Positions 1 to 10,192 of a stretch of DNA of 64,000 nucleotides are shown here, piece by piece. The translations under genes and the position numbers were made by a program. The DNA is taken from positions 62,001 through 126,000 of the forward strand of contig JAHNUO010000049.1 of the NCBI GenBank assembly GCA_019787685.1. The letters run 5' to 3'. Each line of letters starts with the position of its first letter. Within the stretch, counting starts at the first letter, position 1. The notes beneath the pieces were generated by a model. It ran no database searches and was not told the DNA's origin. It saw only the letters and a list, made by a program, of their open reading frames with translations. This DNA comes from Chiua virens. Its lineage: Eukaryota; Basidiomycota; Agaricomycetes; Boletales; Boletaceae.

Positions 1-1289
1 ACTTGTATGGTGGCAAAATAACCATCACACATATCCTGTGTTGCATTGAATGGCTTTGAATTACCTTTCTGTGCCAGGTCAGTCCTCTGAGATTTGAGTT
101 ACTCTATTCTGAGTTGCACCAACTTCTAACCACCATGACATAGCAACTTCAACAACTGTATGTCAGGAAAATTCAAATCCCTTCTTTAATCTATGATAGA
201 TCCCAAGGCTAGACCTCATGACATGCCTTACAGAGACGAACCCCAGTCTCTAACCCTTGTAGTACATACCCAGACCGCTCTATGAACATTCCAGTTTCCT
301 ACATCATTACATCCCCAATTGTCAGCTGCCACCATTTGATCTTACTTACCCTTTCCAGCAGTATAGCCTTCCACAGCTGATCACAGACAGTCATTCTATT
401 AACTTCTATTAACGATTCCCTTTACCCTAGAGATTGTCATCCTTCTATTCCCTTCTATGATGATGTATCATTCTTCTTTGACCTTCTATTTAGTTACATA
501 ATTGTTCCCGTTAGTCTAGTATATATAGAGAGTACTTTCTGTAGTATTTCTCTAGTCTTGAAATCATTAGCACTTCACTTATTGATATTGAGACATCCCT
601 TATAAGTTTCCTCACACTGTAGGAGTATTCTCTGATTGCAAGGATGTCACCTCCTTCATTTCACATGGAACCAACTGTTTCTGTCTGCCATCTGTGCATA
701 CCTTTGCCTAGGTGCTTGGGCAAGGTGTGATCTACTTTTTATGGAGGATCTACTTGCTGCAACCACAAGCCGGAAGTGCAAACAAGATGATCATGCCAGT
801 GCCTCAGATGAGGAAAACACTTGCTATGGATGCAGTGTCTGCAGGTATGGGTACTACAGTGTTGACTTTCCGACCCGCAGTGTTACCCATGCAGAATCCT
901 AGTGGTAATGGTCTAATGGGAGTGTCATTTGAGTTAAGATTTTTTCAGCGAGACTTCACCGAATGTGGCCCTTTGACTGCATCAAGGTTGACACTTTGAG
1001 CTTTGCTGCTCATCACTGAAATATCCTGACCTTGACAATGTGATATAATCTACATCAGCAAATTCACACATTACTTTTTCTGCTTTCATGTACTTTTCCA
1101 TTACCTAAACATTGCCAAAAGTACAAAAAGCGCAAAAGCAATGAAAGCACTCGATTTCGGCATTGTCGCATAACAAAGTTAAAATGTGAAAAGTATGATA
1201 AGGATGAAAAGCATGTAAAATACTAACTATTACAAAAGTATGTACTAGATGGGAACGAGCAAAGTTCAAACACGTGTCGCGTTGATATC
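1..1289. other. No supported gene
   Basis: Short open frames at about 636-999 lack recognisable domains and start at TTG or at arbitrary ATGs. A TATA-like run (tatatatagagag) near 521-533 could mark an old promoter or a retroelement remnant, but no flanking repeats were found to define one. From about 1080 to 1260 the motif AAAAGC and its complement recur; a similar cluster lies at 3190-3450. Confidence 0.4.
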
Positions 1290-2030
1290 TCATTTATTGC
1301 TGTCATCGCGTCCAGGTGGCACGAAGGGTGGGGAGGTGTAGGAAGGGGGGAGGTGACAAACACGACGTGTGGACAATGCGACAATGTGTCGCATCGTCGT
1401 CACGTCGTGTTGTTGACGCCTTGGTGTTGCAGACGATAAGGAGGAGGGAGAGGGGAATGGAGAGGGGAAAGAAAGAAGAGGGGGAGGAGACGGACGCGAC
1501 ACGACACGACGACGACATGACAATGTGTTACGTCGTCGTCGCGTCATGTCCACGTCACCTCGTTGTCGTCGTGTCGCCGCAACGAACTGGTGGTGGGAGG
1601 GAAGGAGAAGGGAGGGTGAAAAGGAGGGTGTCGATCCATCGACATCGTTGTCGTGGCACGTCGTGTCCTGTCGTCCGTCGCATCGTCCATGGTGTGGTGA
1701 CAGAGAGGGAGAGGAGAGGGGAGGGGAGGGAGGGGAAAGGGATGAGGGGGTGTCGTCATCTTCGTGGCACATCACGTCGTGGCGTCCGTCCCGCCGTCCG
1801 TGGTGGGGTGGCAAAGAGAGGGAGAGGACAGGAAAGGGGAGAGGACAGGGATGAGGCCTGAGGGTGTCGTCGTCGTGGCATGTCGTGTCTGTTGTCCATT
1901 GCGTCGTCCGTGGTGGGGTGACAGACAGGGAGAGGTGAAGGGTTAGGGATGTTGATGTTGATGGGGCGAGAGAGACGCAAGGCGAAGGTGACGAGGGCGA
2001 CGAGGGAGTGCAACAAGCAGCACACACTAC
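1290..2030. repeat. GTCGTC/GACGAC-rich simple-sequence tract
   Basis: This stretch is an imperfect mixture of GTCGTC, CGTCGTG and GGGAGAGG runs. It leaves several long overlapping open frames on both strands. Their translations are Ser/Pro/His/Arg-rich and low in complexity, as expected from triplet repeats, so I do not call a gene. It is continuous in style with the minisatellite at 2390-2910. Confidence 0.7.
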
Positions 2031-2389
2031 AGTTCGAAACGAATTGGAACACGACTGCTAGCTAGGCGGCAATATCAGTTTGAATGGAACGAAGACAAGC
2101 GCGAAGCCAACGTACCAACACCATCCACACCACCTCCCAGCCATTCCAGGTGACCCCTATGTCATCCGAACCTTATCGCTATTCTCGTCACAATCCGGCG
2201 GGGACTTGGTGAATTTTCTTGCAGGTTAGTCGTCACGTGTCGTCACGTGTTGTTGATTTGCATGCGCCGCATCCCTCACCCTCCCATTCATCCAACCCCA
2301 CCTCCTTCACCACTTCACTCCGACATTGCTACACTGCGACACGACGCGCTCCACTGTGACAACGATGAGGGCATGCGATGTGCCGACGA

Positions 2390-2910
2390 CGTGTGCAACC
2401 ACACGACAACGACAACGACAACGATGCCTCACCCGTACCGTCGCCACCACCTCGAGGACGCGGCGACAACGACGACACTCACATCGTCACCACCACCTTG
2501 AGGACGCGGCGACGGCGTTGACGCCTCACCCACACCGTTGCCACCATCTTGAGGACGCAACGACGACGACGACGACGACGTGTGCAACCGCACAGCAACG
2601 GGGACGACGACGACGCCTCACCTACACCGTCACCACCACCTTGAGGACGTGGCGACGATGCCGACGCCGACGTGTGCAACCACACGCAACGGCGGCGACG
2701 ACGACGACTCACCCACATCGTCACCACCACCTTGAGGACGCGGCGACGACGCCGACACCGACGTGTGCAACCACACGACAACGGCGACGACGACGACGAT
2801 GCCGATGCCTCACCCACACCATCGCCACCAACTTGAGGACGCGGCGACGATGACGATGCAACGACGACGACGCCGACGGTGCCGACGTGCGCAACCACAC
2901 GACAACGGCG
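2390..2910. repeat. GACG-rich minisatellite
   Basis: A tandem array of degenerate units. Each combines a TGTGCAACCACACGACAACG-like block (starting at 2392, 2581, 2673, 2764 and 2888) with CACCTTGAGGACGCGGCGACG-like blocks (about 2450, 2499, 2549, 2640, 2732, 2834). The spacing between complete units is about 91-92 bp in the middle of the array. Both strands stay open by virtue of the repeat; no gene is claimed. Confidence 0.8.
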
Positions 2911-2949
2911 ATGACGAGCGCGGGTGCGGGATGGACAACTCAGGCTCCG

Positions 2950-4072
2950 AGTCCCACTGGCAATAAGATACCCCTGTGCCGATGCTTTATCGTTTGTTAT
3001 CTCGAGTCTTTTCATCCTTCTTTCTGACTCGTTTTAGTTTTTTTTTTTTTTTTCACACCGCCCCGCTGAACTGTTGCTATTTAGCTCACTCCTTTCCTAT
3101 TTCCCTGTTCCACACGATCCGTCGGATGCCGTCGCCACCGTTCACTGGCAGGATATTCGTTTTGCTGGGTTCGTCCGTATACCCCTTTTTGTTGCTTTCG
3201 ATTGCTTTTACAATGGACTAGCGACTACTTTTAGTAGTATACCACTTGCTTTTAATGAATTTTTTCTACTTTTCGTGTTCGAAAGCACACCAGACAAGCA
3301 TCGAAGCACTGTAAGAGCAGGTAAAAGCAGCTTAAAAGCACACTAAAAGCATACGGATCTACTTTTAGTTACTTTTCACATCTTTATTCTAGCTACGGAA
3401 AGCCAACAAAAAGATCTTAAAAGCACCAAAAAGTATGGTAAAAAGAAACAAAAGCTACTTGATGTTTTGCTGATGTATTTTATGCCATTCTACATACATG
3501 CTCGATAATGCTTGATAATCACTCCCCAATGACAAAAAACAGATTGTATTCCATTATCAAGGTCAGCATGTTTCAGTGATGGCCTATGCCAGGTTTTTGT
3601 CGAGATGGTTGTGGTGCTGCTGCCATCACAGCGAGAGCAACAATGGACGCCGCAAGTGTGAACCGATTATGAATGAAATCTGTGACGAGCACAGAAGCAA
3701 AAGACAGAAAGAGGTTGAGGGTCGGCTGCCCCACCTTTTAACTCGACTCAGATTCGCTAACTGCTCATGCACATTTACTTAGTTCCATGGGGTTCGACTC
3801 ACGGCGTTTTTAAATTGCTGATGGAATATGAGACAGAAAAACCTGACTCCCGGTACATCCGCGAACCAGCGACGATATGTTGAATGAGACGAGCAACTAC
3901 TAGTAGCAGTAAATGCCAAGACAGTCAGAACTTTGAGAATATTCATATGAATCCCGGATTGGCAAACTTGAATGAATACAAGTACAAAAATTTACAATCA
4001 CTGTCCGAACGTCGGTGGACAAAACGGCGCGGATGAAAGCCTTCACGTTCCTCTTGACAATGCTTACAATGT
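2950..4072. other. Intergenic, AT-rich with AAAAGC-type motifs
   Basis: No supported gene. Between about 3190 and 3450 the sequence is dominated first by CTTTT-type words and then by their complement (AAAAGCA, TAAAAGC), as in the 1080-1260 cluster. The remainder is the downstream flank of the amine oxidase gene. Confidence 0.4.
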
Positions 4073-6491
4073 TTACTCGCCCTGCTTCGAATCAGTACAT
4101 TCTCCGGTCCGGTTGTCGTCCAACGTTTTCAGCTCGTCGAGCAGCTCGTCCACAAACAAGATGAACTGGTCGACCAGGTCGTCTGAGGCAGCCGATTTTA
4201 CCTTCCCCGTCTCGACCTTACCTTTCGTCGCGGACACAGAGTAACCCCTGGCGGGTACCCCATCCTCCAACTGCGACTTAGAATCATCACCAATCACGAC
4301 TTTGTCCGAGTCCACATTCACAGAGATAGGTTCTCTCCAATCGGCGTTCTGACCCCACCGCTTCAAAAAGGTCACCTTCTTGTCGCGTTGCCCCGTGACC
4401 GTGAGATACGTGTTCACAGTTCTCCAGGCGCTGTTGAGCGCACCGGCGACCCAGCTACAGTTCCAGTTTCATCACGATCAGCATCCATGTCATCGAACGG
4501 AAGATAACAGAAAGGGCTAAGGAAATGTAACAGAAATCATGACTCACGCATGCCGAATGCTCACTGCCTCGCTCGCGAAATGGAATCGCTTGCTCGCAGC
4601 GGGGTACACGAGAGATGTAAACCCCTCTTCAAAGTCGCCGGGACAAAAGTACGGGAACGCTCCTGAAAATCATGGCATTGTGTCGCAAAAAGGAACAATC
4701 AGTACGTTGAAGCAAACGTGGTTAGACAGAACGTACCCATCGCAAACTCGTCCCGGCTCCAGTCCTGCACGTGCATGTCCTTGAACAAACTTGACAAATA
4801 CTCATGGGTGACCTTACTGTCCTTGTGCTTGTGCGCCTCTGCCAAATTTGCGAGAACGAGGTCCTTCAAGCACGCTCGGTTCTGATTCAGCGCGGCAATC
4901 CGCTCCGCGTCGGTCGTCCAGGAATAACTCGCAATGAGGACATTGCATGGCTTCTCCTTGGTACCGTACGACGGATACACAATCGTACGGATCGGGAGGT
5001 CAGTGTTGGCCTGTCCGCCATGGATACCAAGGTCGGCCCACCACGCTTTGGAGAACCGAATTGCAATTTTGACCGCGGGGCCATAGTCAGATTGGCGTAG
5101 TGCATTCTTTTGCAGCGTGTTGAGCTTGGCAGCTTCGAGGTTGATGTTACGGAGCGCGGGAAGGGGCAACGTGGAGAAGACGTGGAGGTACTTGTGCTCT
5201 TGGGAAGTCTCGCCTCCGTTTTTATCCCACTTTTTCGTCGTCACGGTTATGCAGGGAAGTTCGTATTTTTTCTGGGTAGGTGTTGAGTTGTCGTTGATAA
5301 CCAGATCCGGAGTGGCATTGGCAGGTGCCGGTTTGGCCTCGGTTGGAATCCCTGGAAAATTGGCAGGAAGCTCAACGACGAGTGTGCTACCAGTATTCGT
5401 TTCGCTGACCGCGGTCACCCGCTGGTTGAATCGTACTTCGTTGTTCTTATCCTTGAGCCATTTCTCCATTTTCTTCGTCAGCGTCTGAGAACCTCCTCTG
5501 GCAAAAAGTGAGATAAGCGGGATCAAACGCATTCGCGAAACGTACTTGAAACACTTCCAATCGACGCTCTCCTTGCTAAACGCAATGGATGACAAGATGG
5601 CTTCTGTAAAAGAGCGATCATAACCACCACTGCTGCTGCCGTCTGTGAGCCCCATCCAGTTGATGACGTTGGTAGGAAGATGCCTCGGGGGTATCTGCAG
5701 GCGGGCACCCGGTATATACTTGGTCGCCAAATACCCTCGGACGGAGAGGGCATCGAAGTTCTTGATTGCTTCCCATCCCCACTTTCGACCTGTGCCTGAC
5801 ACTGCATCCTGTTTGAGCGCGCTGACAAACGGCTCCTTAAAGTCGGCGCTGATAGCACTCGCGCCTGTTTGGATATATTCCTCATCCACACCCATCCCAG
5901 ACGCATCAAACGGCGGTTCGTGGGTTCCATTGTAGTAGCTGAACCACGTTTCGTGACAGTAGGGTAGGATCTCGCCCTCGGGATTGTCCTCTTGGCGTTC
6001 CATCCCGAGGAACTGCGTCAGCTTGGCCAGTCGTTTCATGAACCCTTCCCCGTACACGCCATACTTGATCTTCGGTAATGGAAACCGCATGGCGCCCGCA
6101 TCCTAACAGTGAACGAGGAACATCACCAATCGCATCGCGTGCTCGGTGACATGAAAGAAAGAGACAGGAAATAGATACGTACATAATAGTCATTCTCGCC
6201 AGCCTCGTCGCCCTTGAATGCATACGTGAACAAACGACCGCCCGTATGTGTCGATGCCTCAAGGATCTCATAATCGACGCCGATCGAACTGAGCATCATT
6301 GCGATATACAGCCCGCCGATACCTGCGCCGATGATGCCCACTTTTTTCTCGGGGATGAATTGGAGCATCTCGGGCGTGACTGAGGACGCCTTGAAGTGCT
6401 TGGTGATGAAATCATGCGTGCGGGAAGACGTGCGATGGTCTTCAATGAGGAGATCTTCGTAGAGAGCAAGCGGGTCGCGATTAAAAGACAT
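4073..6491 (-). CDS. Flavin-dependent amine oxidase (L-amino-acid or monoamine oxidase type)
   Basis: Predicted FAD enzyme oxidising an amine or amino acid to the imine with release of hydrogen peroxide. The exons read as 6491-6183, 6102-4737, 4662-4548 and 4454-4073 with GT-AG introns, giving about 723 aa. The Rossmann motif VGIIGAGIGGLYIAMML starts near residue 51. The second family signature, DAGAMRFPLPK, forms exactly across intron 1. Near the C-terminus the FAD-contact region reads FHFASEAVSIRHAWVAGALNSA across exons 3 and 4 in short pieces, matching the usual end of the amine-oxidase fold. The start is ATG at 6491; the protein has no obvious signal peptide. Substrate cannot be told from sequence. 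Length is long for a monoamine oxidase and closer to fungal L-amino-acid oxidases. No breaks were seen. Confidence 0.9.
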
Positions 6492-7666
6492 GATAAAAAT
6501 CTATGTGTATGCGGGGAGCAGATATGTGTAAGACAGAGAAGCCTGATCAAAGCAACGTTTTTATGCTAGTATTTTGTGATCATCCAAATGGGGGTAGCAA
6601 TGAACGATAGTGTTCCATTCACCTCGGGACCTGCTCTGCCCGGGAATTAGCGCGCCATGAATTGAACCCCATAAATATGAGTTCCATCAGAACGTACCAA
6701 GATTCTCGTAAGATCATTCAAAAAGGAAAAGAATAGAAACATTCATAACTAGACTCGTGACCAGTCGTCCGAAGGAGGCAAACAGCTGCTGGCATAATCA
6801 CGTGTGCTGCTGATTTTGAAGTCCTGAACCAATGAGTTCTCGTGTGCCCCGAACGTGACAGTCATTTTTGACTGTAATATAAAGGATAAGGTACGATTCT
6901 GGGTGCGTGTTCGAGTTTTTACATACTATTGATATAATCAGCGATGTGGTCGCGACCAGGCACCCGAGATCAAAAAATGTCGTGACACGAGTGGCATAGG
7001 GCACTTTGTGTCTCTTTGAATCGGGCTTTACTGTAAACGGTCTGATCAGCCATCGAAGGCCCCGGCCAATCATGAATGTATCACTGATAAGCCATGCTCC
7101 CACACCGATACACTGCTGTAGAGTATCGTGGAAGACATATATGATGTTACCGATCTGTCACGGAACACAAGTGAACAAAAATGACATACGTTCGACTTGC
7201 ACAAGAAAATACATGCTACTAGCAGATCATGACCAGACTCCAGAACAGAAATGCCGGACCTTGAGCGTCTTTGGATGGCGTTCCAAGTGGCCAAAGTTGA
7301 TGTGGGGCGGGCGCACTGAGGGTGGTGCGTTTGACGCCACGGACAAGTTTGGATGACTGTATGTAAAGTCGATCGGAGACAGAATGATCCTATTGAGTCG
7401 AAAATGCATGCCAGTTGAATAGCTGCTGGCGCGTAGGGGTCTACGCGTACGTTCTTGAAGGTAAGCAGATAACTTCAAGGCGAGGAGACATGGGCCCACC
7501 TCTGAAGCTCTAACAGGACCGTCGTCCAAGAAGCCAACAAATTGAAACGCGCCTGATGAATCCATTTGTAATCGAATTCCAGTACCTTTCTCTAGTCACA
7601 TCTTGGCGTGTCCATAGGTTCAAATAATAGTGCGTCGAGTCGTGGACCCTGATCCCGGAGCCCGAA
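6492..7666. other. Intergenic region with possible gene fragments on the minus strand
   Basis: Minus-strand stretches at about 6798-7103 (hydrophobic, possible membrane segments) and 7510-7707 look loosely protein-like and end at plausible splice donors. I could not join them into one gene or name a family. The last bases before 7667 are the flank of the large inverted-repeat element. Confidence 0.3.
7663..7666 (+). repeat. Putative target-site duplication CGAA, left
   Basis: The four bases before the left terminal inverted repeat are CGAA, and the four bases after the right repeat (29419-29422) are also CGAA. Four bases can match by chance, so this supports but does not prove transposition. 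Confidence 0.6.
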
Positions 7667-7890
7667 GTATGGAATCCCGGATGTTCATGCTCACTTCGCA
7701 TCAACATTTTCAGACTCAGTGAACTTCGGCACTTCGGCGGGATGATTCAGGGAATTGGGTAGCATCTTACCATGGCAGACCCTCGATCACCACTTCGGCC
7801 GAACGTCGCAAGTCACTTCGTACTTTGTATAGTCATCGTCACGGTATCGTAGCTAATACGATAAACATTCCCGAGTCCGTTTCAAGAAAA
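7667..7890 (+). repeat. Left terminal inverted repeat
   Basis: Starts GTATGGAATCCCGGATG. It is the reverse complement of 29418-29193, with mismatches at four sites in the first 178 bp, then a 5-bp indel and lower similarity, recovering at a shared 16-bp block (7875-7890). ACTTCGG-type words recur within it, as is usual for subterminal transposase-binding sites, though no binding is shown. Confidence 0.9.
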
Positions 7891-8276
7891 AACTAACATC
7901 AAGTCCAAGCACTACCAGAGATCAGAAAGTGAAGAGCGTTCAGACATCGTCAGCGAAGTCATCATTGTCAGACATGTCATCGTCAGAGAATGCATTTATC
8001 AGGAGTGCAGGCACTTCGAGTGCAGCCTCCTTCGAGTCAAACCCACTGGGAAGAGGGTCGTCATCATTCTCCAGCTCATCCAATGTTCTATGATGTTCAG
8101 GTTCTAATGGATGTCAATTGAATTGCTGAAATGATAAGTGGAAAGTGCGCTCACCGAGACCCATACCATTTCCAACACCACCCACGTATTCATCATCATT
8201 CATAGGGAGGTCTTGAAGCCCATCCATTAATGGCAACTCATCAATGACCAGCAGCTCGTCTGTATCCATGGCAGAG

Positions 8277-8281
8277 AGTAC
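8277..8281 (+). repeat. Target-site duplication AGTAC, left (Gypsy-1)
   Basis: AGTAC immediately precedes the left LTR and is repeated exactly at 15289-15293. It lies inside the integrase-like coding sequence. Confidence 0.95.
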
Positions 8282-8906
8282 TGTTACAACTTTTCTCTTT
8301 TGCCTTGTCGACTCCATTTCCCAATGGACTCTTACCTTAGCTCTTCCGCTCTATGACCCACTCCCCGTACTTGCGGAGATCATATTGCTCCATAGCATGG
8401 TAGCTTTCTTTGTTTCTTGATCGGTCGTCGTTGCACGACTCCCTTTTCTTACGAAGTGTCCCCACTTCACCTTTGTTCCCTTTACTTAGTATTTCCCTTC
8501 GTTGAAACACCCTTTATATCAAACGTATATAACTCGCAGCGATACTCCCTCTGTACCACTGTACTTCTGTAGTACCCGCAATCTAGCTGAGTATCACTGC
8601 TCCACTCGGACCTCTCCTTGTGACCACTCGACCAGGGACTTCTCTCGTCGTCCCTTGACCCAACACCGGACTCACCAGAGTCAACCTTGTTCCTTGACCG
8701 TCCCTCGGGTATAGATTCCCAAAAGGACAACTCTCAGCAACGCCTGAGTTTTCACTCGTCTCTCTGGTAGCAATCCGCTGACCAGAAATCCTTGTTCGAC
8801 TCTTCAGCGCACCACGTATCAAGTGGTGGTTGTTTGAGTTATCGCAGCCACTTGGTACTTGGTGCTTTTGCGGCTACACTAGGTCCTACCCGGAACTATC
8901 GTAACA
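8282..8906 (+). repeat. Gypsy-1 5' LTR
   Basis: Begins TGTTACAAC and ends CGTAACA, 625 bp. It contains a TATA-like sequence near 8513-8532. Nine single-base differences from the 3' LTR, eight of them CpG in one copy and TpG or CpA in the other. Confidence 0.97.
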
Positions 8907-8987
8907 TAAGATCAAGACTACCAATACAGCCTGCCTTCACGCAGCTAGCTGCCCACCATTGCCGGACGACCTCCCACCCATCCATCC

Positions 8988-10192
8988 TTGAACCCCGCCT
9001 GGAATCTCTGGGCTGTCAATACTCCGTTGTCTGATCTGTCTGACGAAAACCCTGAACCCACGACCCCACTTTCTGAACATCGGGAAGCAGACCTCGACAT
9101 CCACGTCGAACACCTTGACTCGGAGGACGAAACCCAGCAACTAGCTGACCGTCTTCACCAATCACTTGACATCCCCGCACTTGCCACCTTCGCGTCCCCA
9201 ACGACCCCACGAAGGCCGAACCCCGGACCACTATCTATCCGGAATCCAAACCCATCCGTTGTACCCCCACCCGTACGGTTTCAACAAACCACCCCCTCGA
9301 CAACCACCTCGACCAACATGTCTAACAAGGCAGTTGAACTTCGCCTCGGAAAGCCCACCGCCTTCAATGGCTCCTACGACCGGGCCATACCCTGGCTCAA
9401 TGACGTAGCCACCTACCTCTTTGTCAACGAAGATGTCTACAACACCGAAAACAAACGAGTCGCTTTTGCGCTCTCTTTCATGACCGAAGGGTCAGCTTTG
9501 ACTTGGGCCGACACGTTCCGCGCTAAGTCCATTGCCGCAAGATCCTTTGGTACCTGGACCGACTGGCAGACGGAGTTCCAAAAGGACTTCGAACACCATG
9601 ACACCAAAGGCGACGCCATTGCCTGGTTATCCACCACCCGAACCACCAAAAACGAGGATGTCCCCTCGTATATCTCCTCCTTCCACAACAAGGTCGTCAC
9701 CGCAGGACTCACCGGCTCCGACTCCGTCCTCATTAACTTCTTCGCTGCCAAGGGATGGACACGGTCCCTACCACGATCGATAAGTGGTATACCCAAGCCA
9801 TCCACTTCAAAACTCAGTGGGAGCATGCCGACGAAATCGCCCACTGAAACAAGAAACCTGCCGCCGCCGTCGTCTACCACGACCACACCCCTCGCAAGAA
9901 GGAGCGAGACCCCGACACCATGGACGTGGACGCCATCTACGTTCCAAAGATGACCGAAGCTGAGCGCAAGCGATGCTTCGAACAAAAACTCTGTTTCCGC
10001 TGTCACAAACCTGGGCATCAAACATCCGCCTGCACGGCATTCTCGAACAAGAACCCGACGCCCTCCTCCTCCAAAACGGTCAGGAAAACTGTCCCGAAAC
10101 CTGAACCCGTTCCTGCACTGGTAGAAGTGGAGGAGGATGACGAGGACGCCATGAACGTCAACAAGGTGACCACCCTGGTCACGGGTTTTTAA
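8988..10192 (+). pseudogene. Gypsy-1 gag (nucleocapsid), frameshifted
   Basis: Structural protein of the element. The N-terminal part is open from about 8988, has no upstream ATG in frame (the first is at about 9318), and carries the capsid-like region TAFNGSYDRAIPWLNDVATY. Near 9748-9760 the similarity passes to another frame, consistent with loss of one base. The second part contains an in-frame TGA at 9845-9847 where an Arg codon would fit, then the zinc knuckle CFRCHKPGHQTSAC (C-x2-C-x4-H-x4-C). It ends at TAA 10190-10192. The true start is uncertain; the proline-rich N-terminal stretch may or may not be translated. Confidence 0.85.
10183..10189 (+). promoter_or_regulatory. Candidate -1 ribosomal frameshift heptamer in Gypsy-1
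   Basis: G GGT TTT in the gag frame fits the X-XXY-YYZ slippery rule and is followed directly by the gag stop TAA. The -1 frame is open from here through 10270 into pol, so slippage would yield a Gag-Pol fusion. The first in-frame ATG of pol (10270) lies 78 bp past the gag stop, so internal initiation is the alternative. Confidence 0.5.

Noticed and set aside
1290..2052. Several overlapping ORFs of 60-245 codons on both strands
   Set aside because: They arise from GTCGTC/GACGAC repeats; translations are low-complexity and have no domain or consistent strand.
2247..3015. ORFs of 84-178 codons rich in Thr/Arg/His or Ser/Val
   Set aside because: Products of the minisatellite in different frames; no conserved features.
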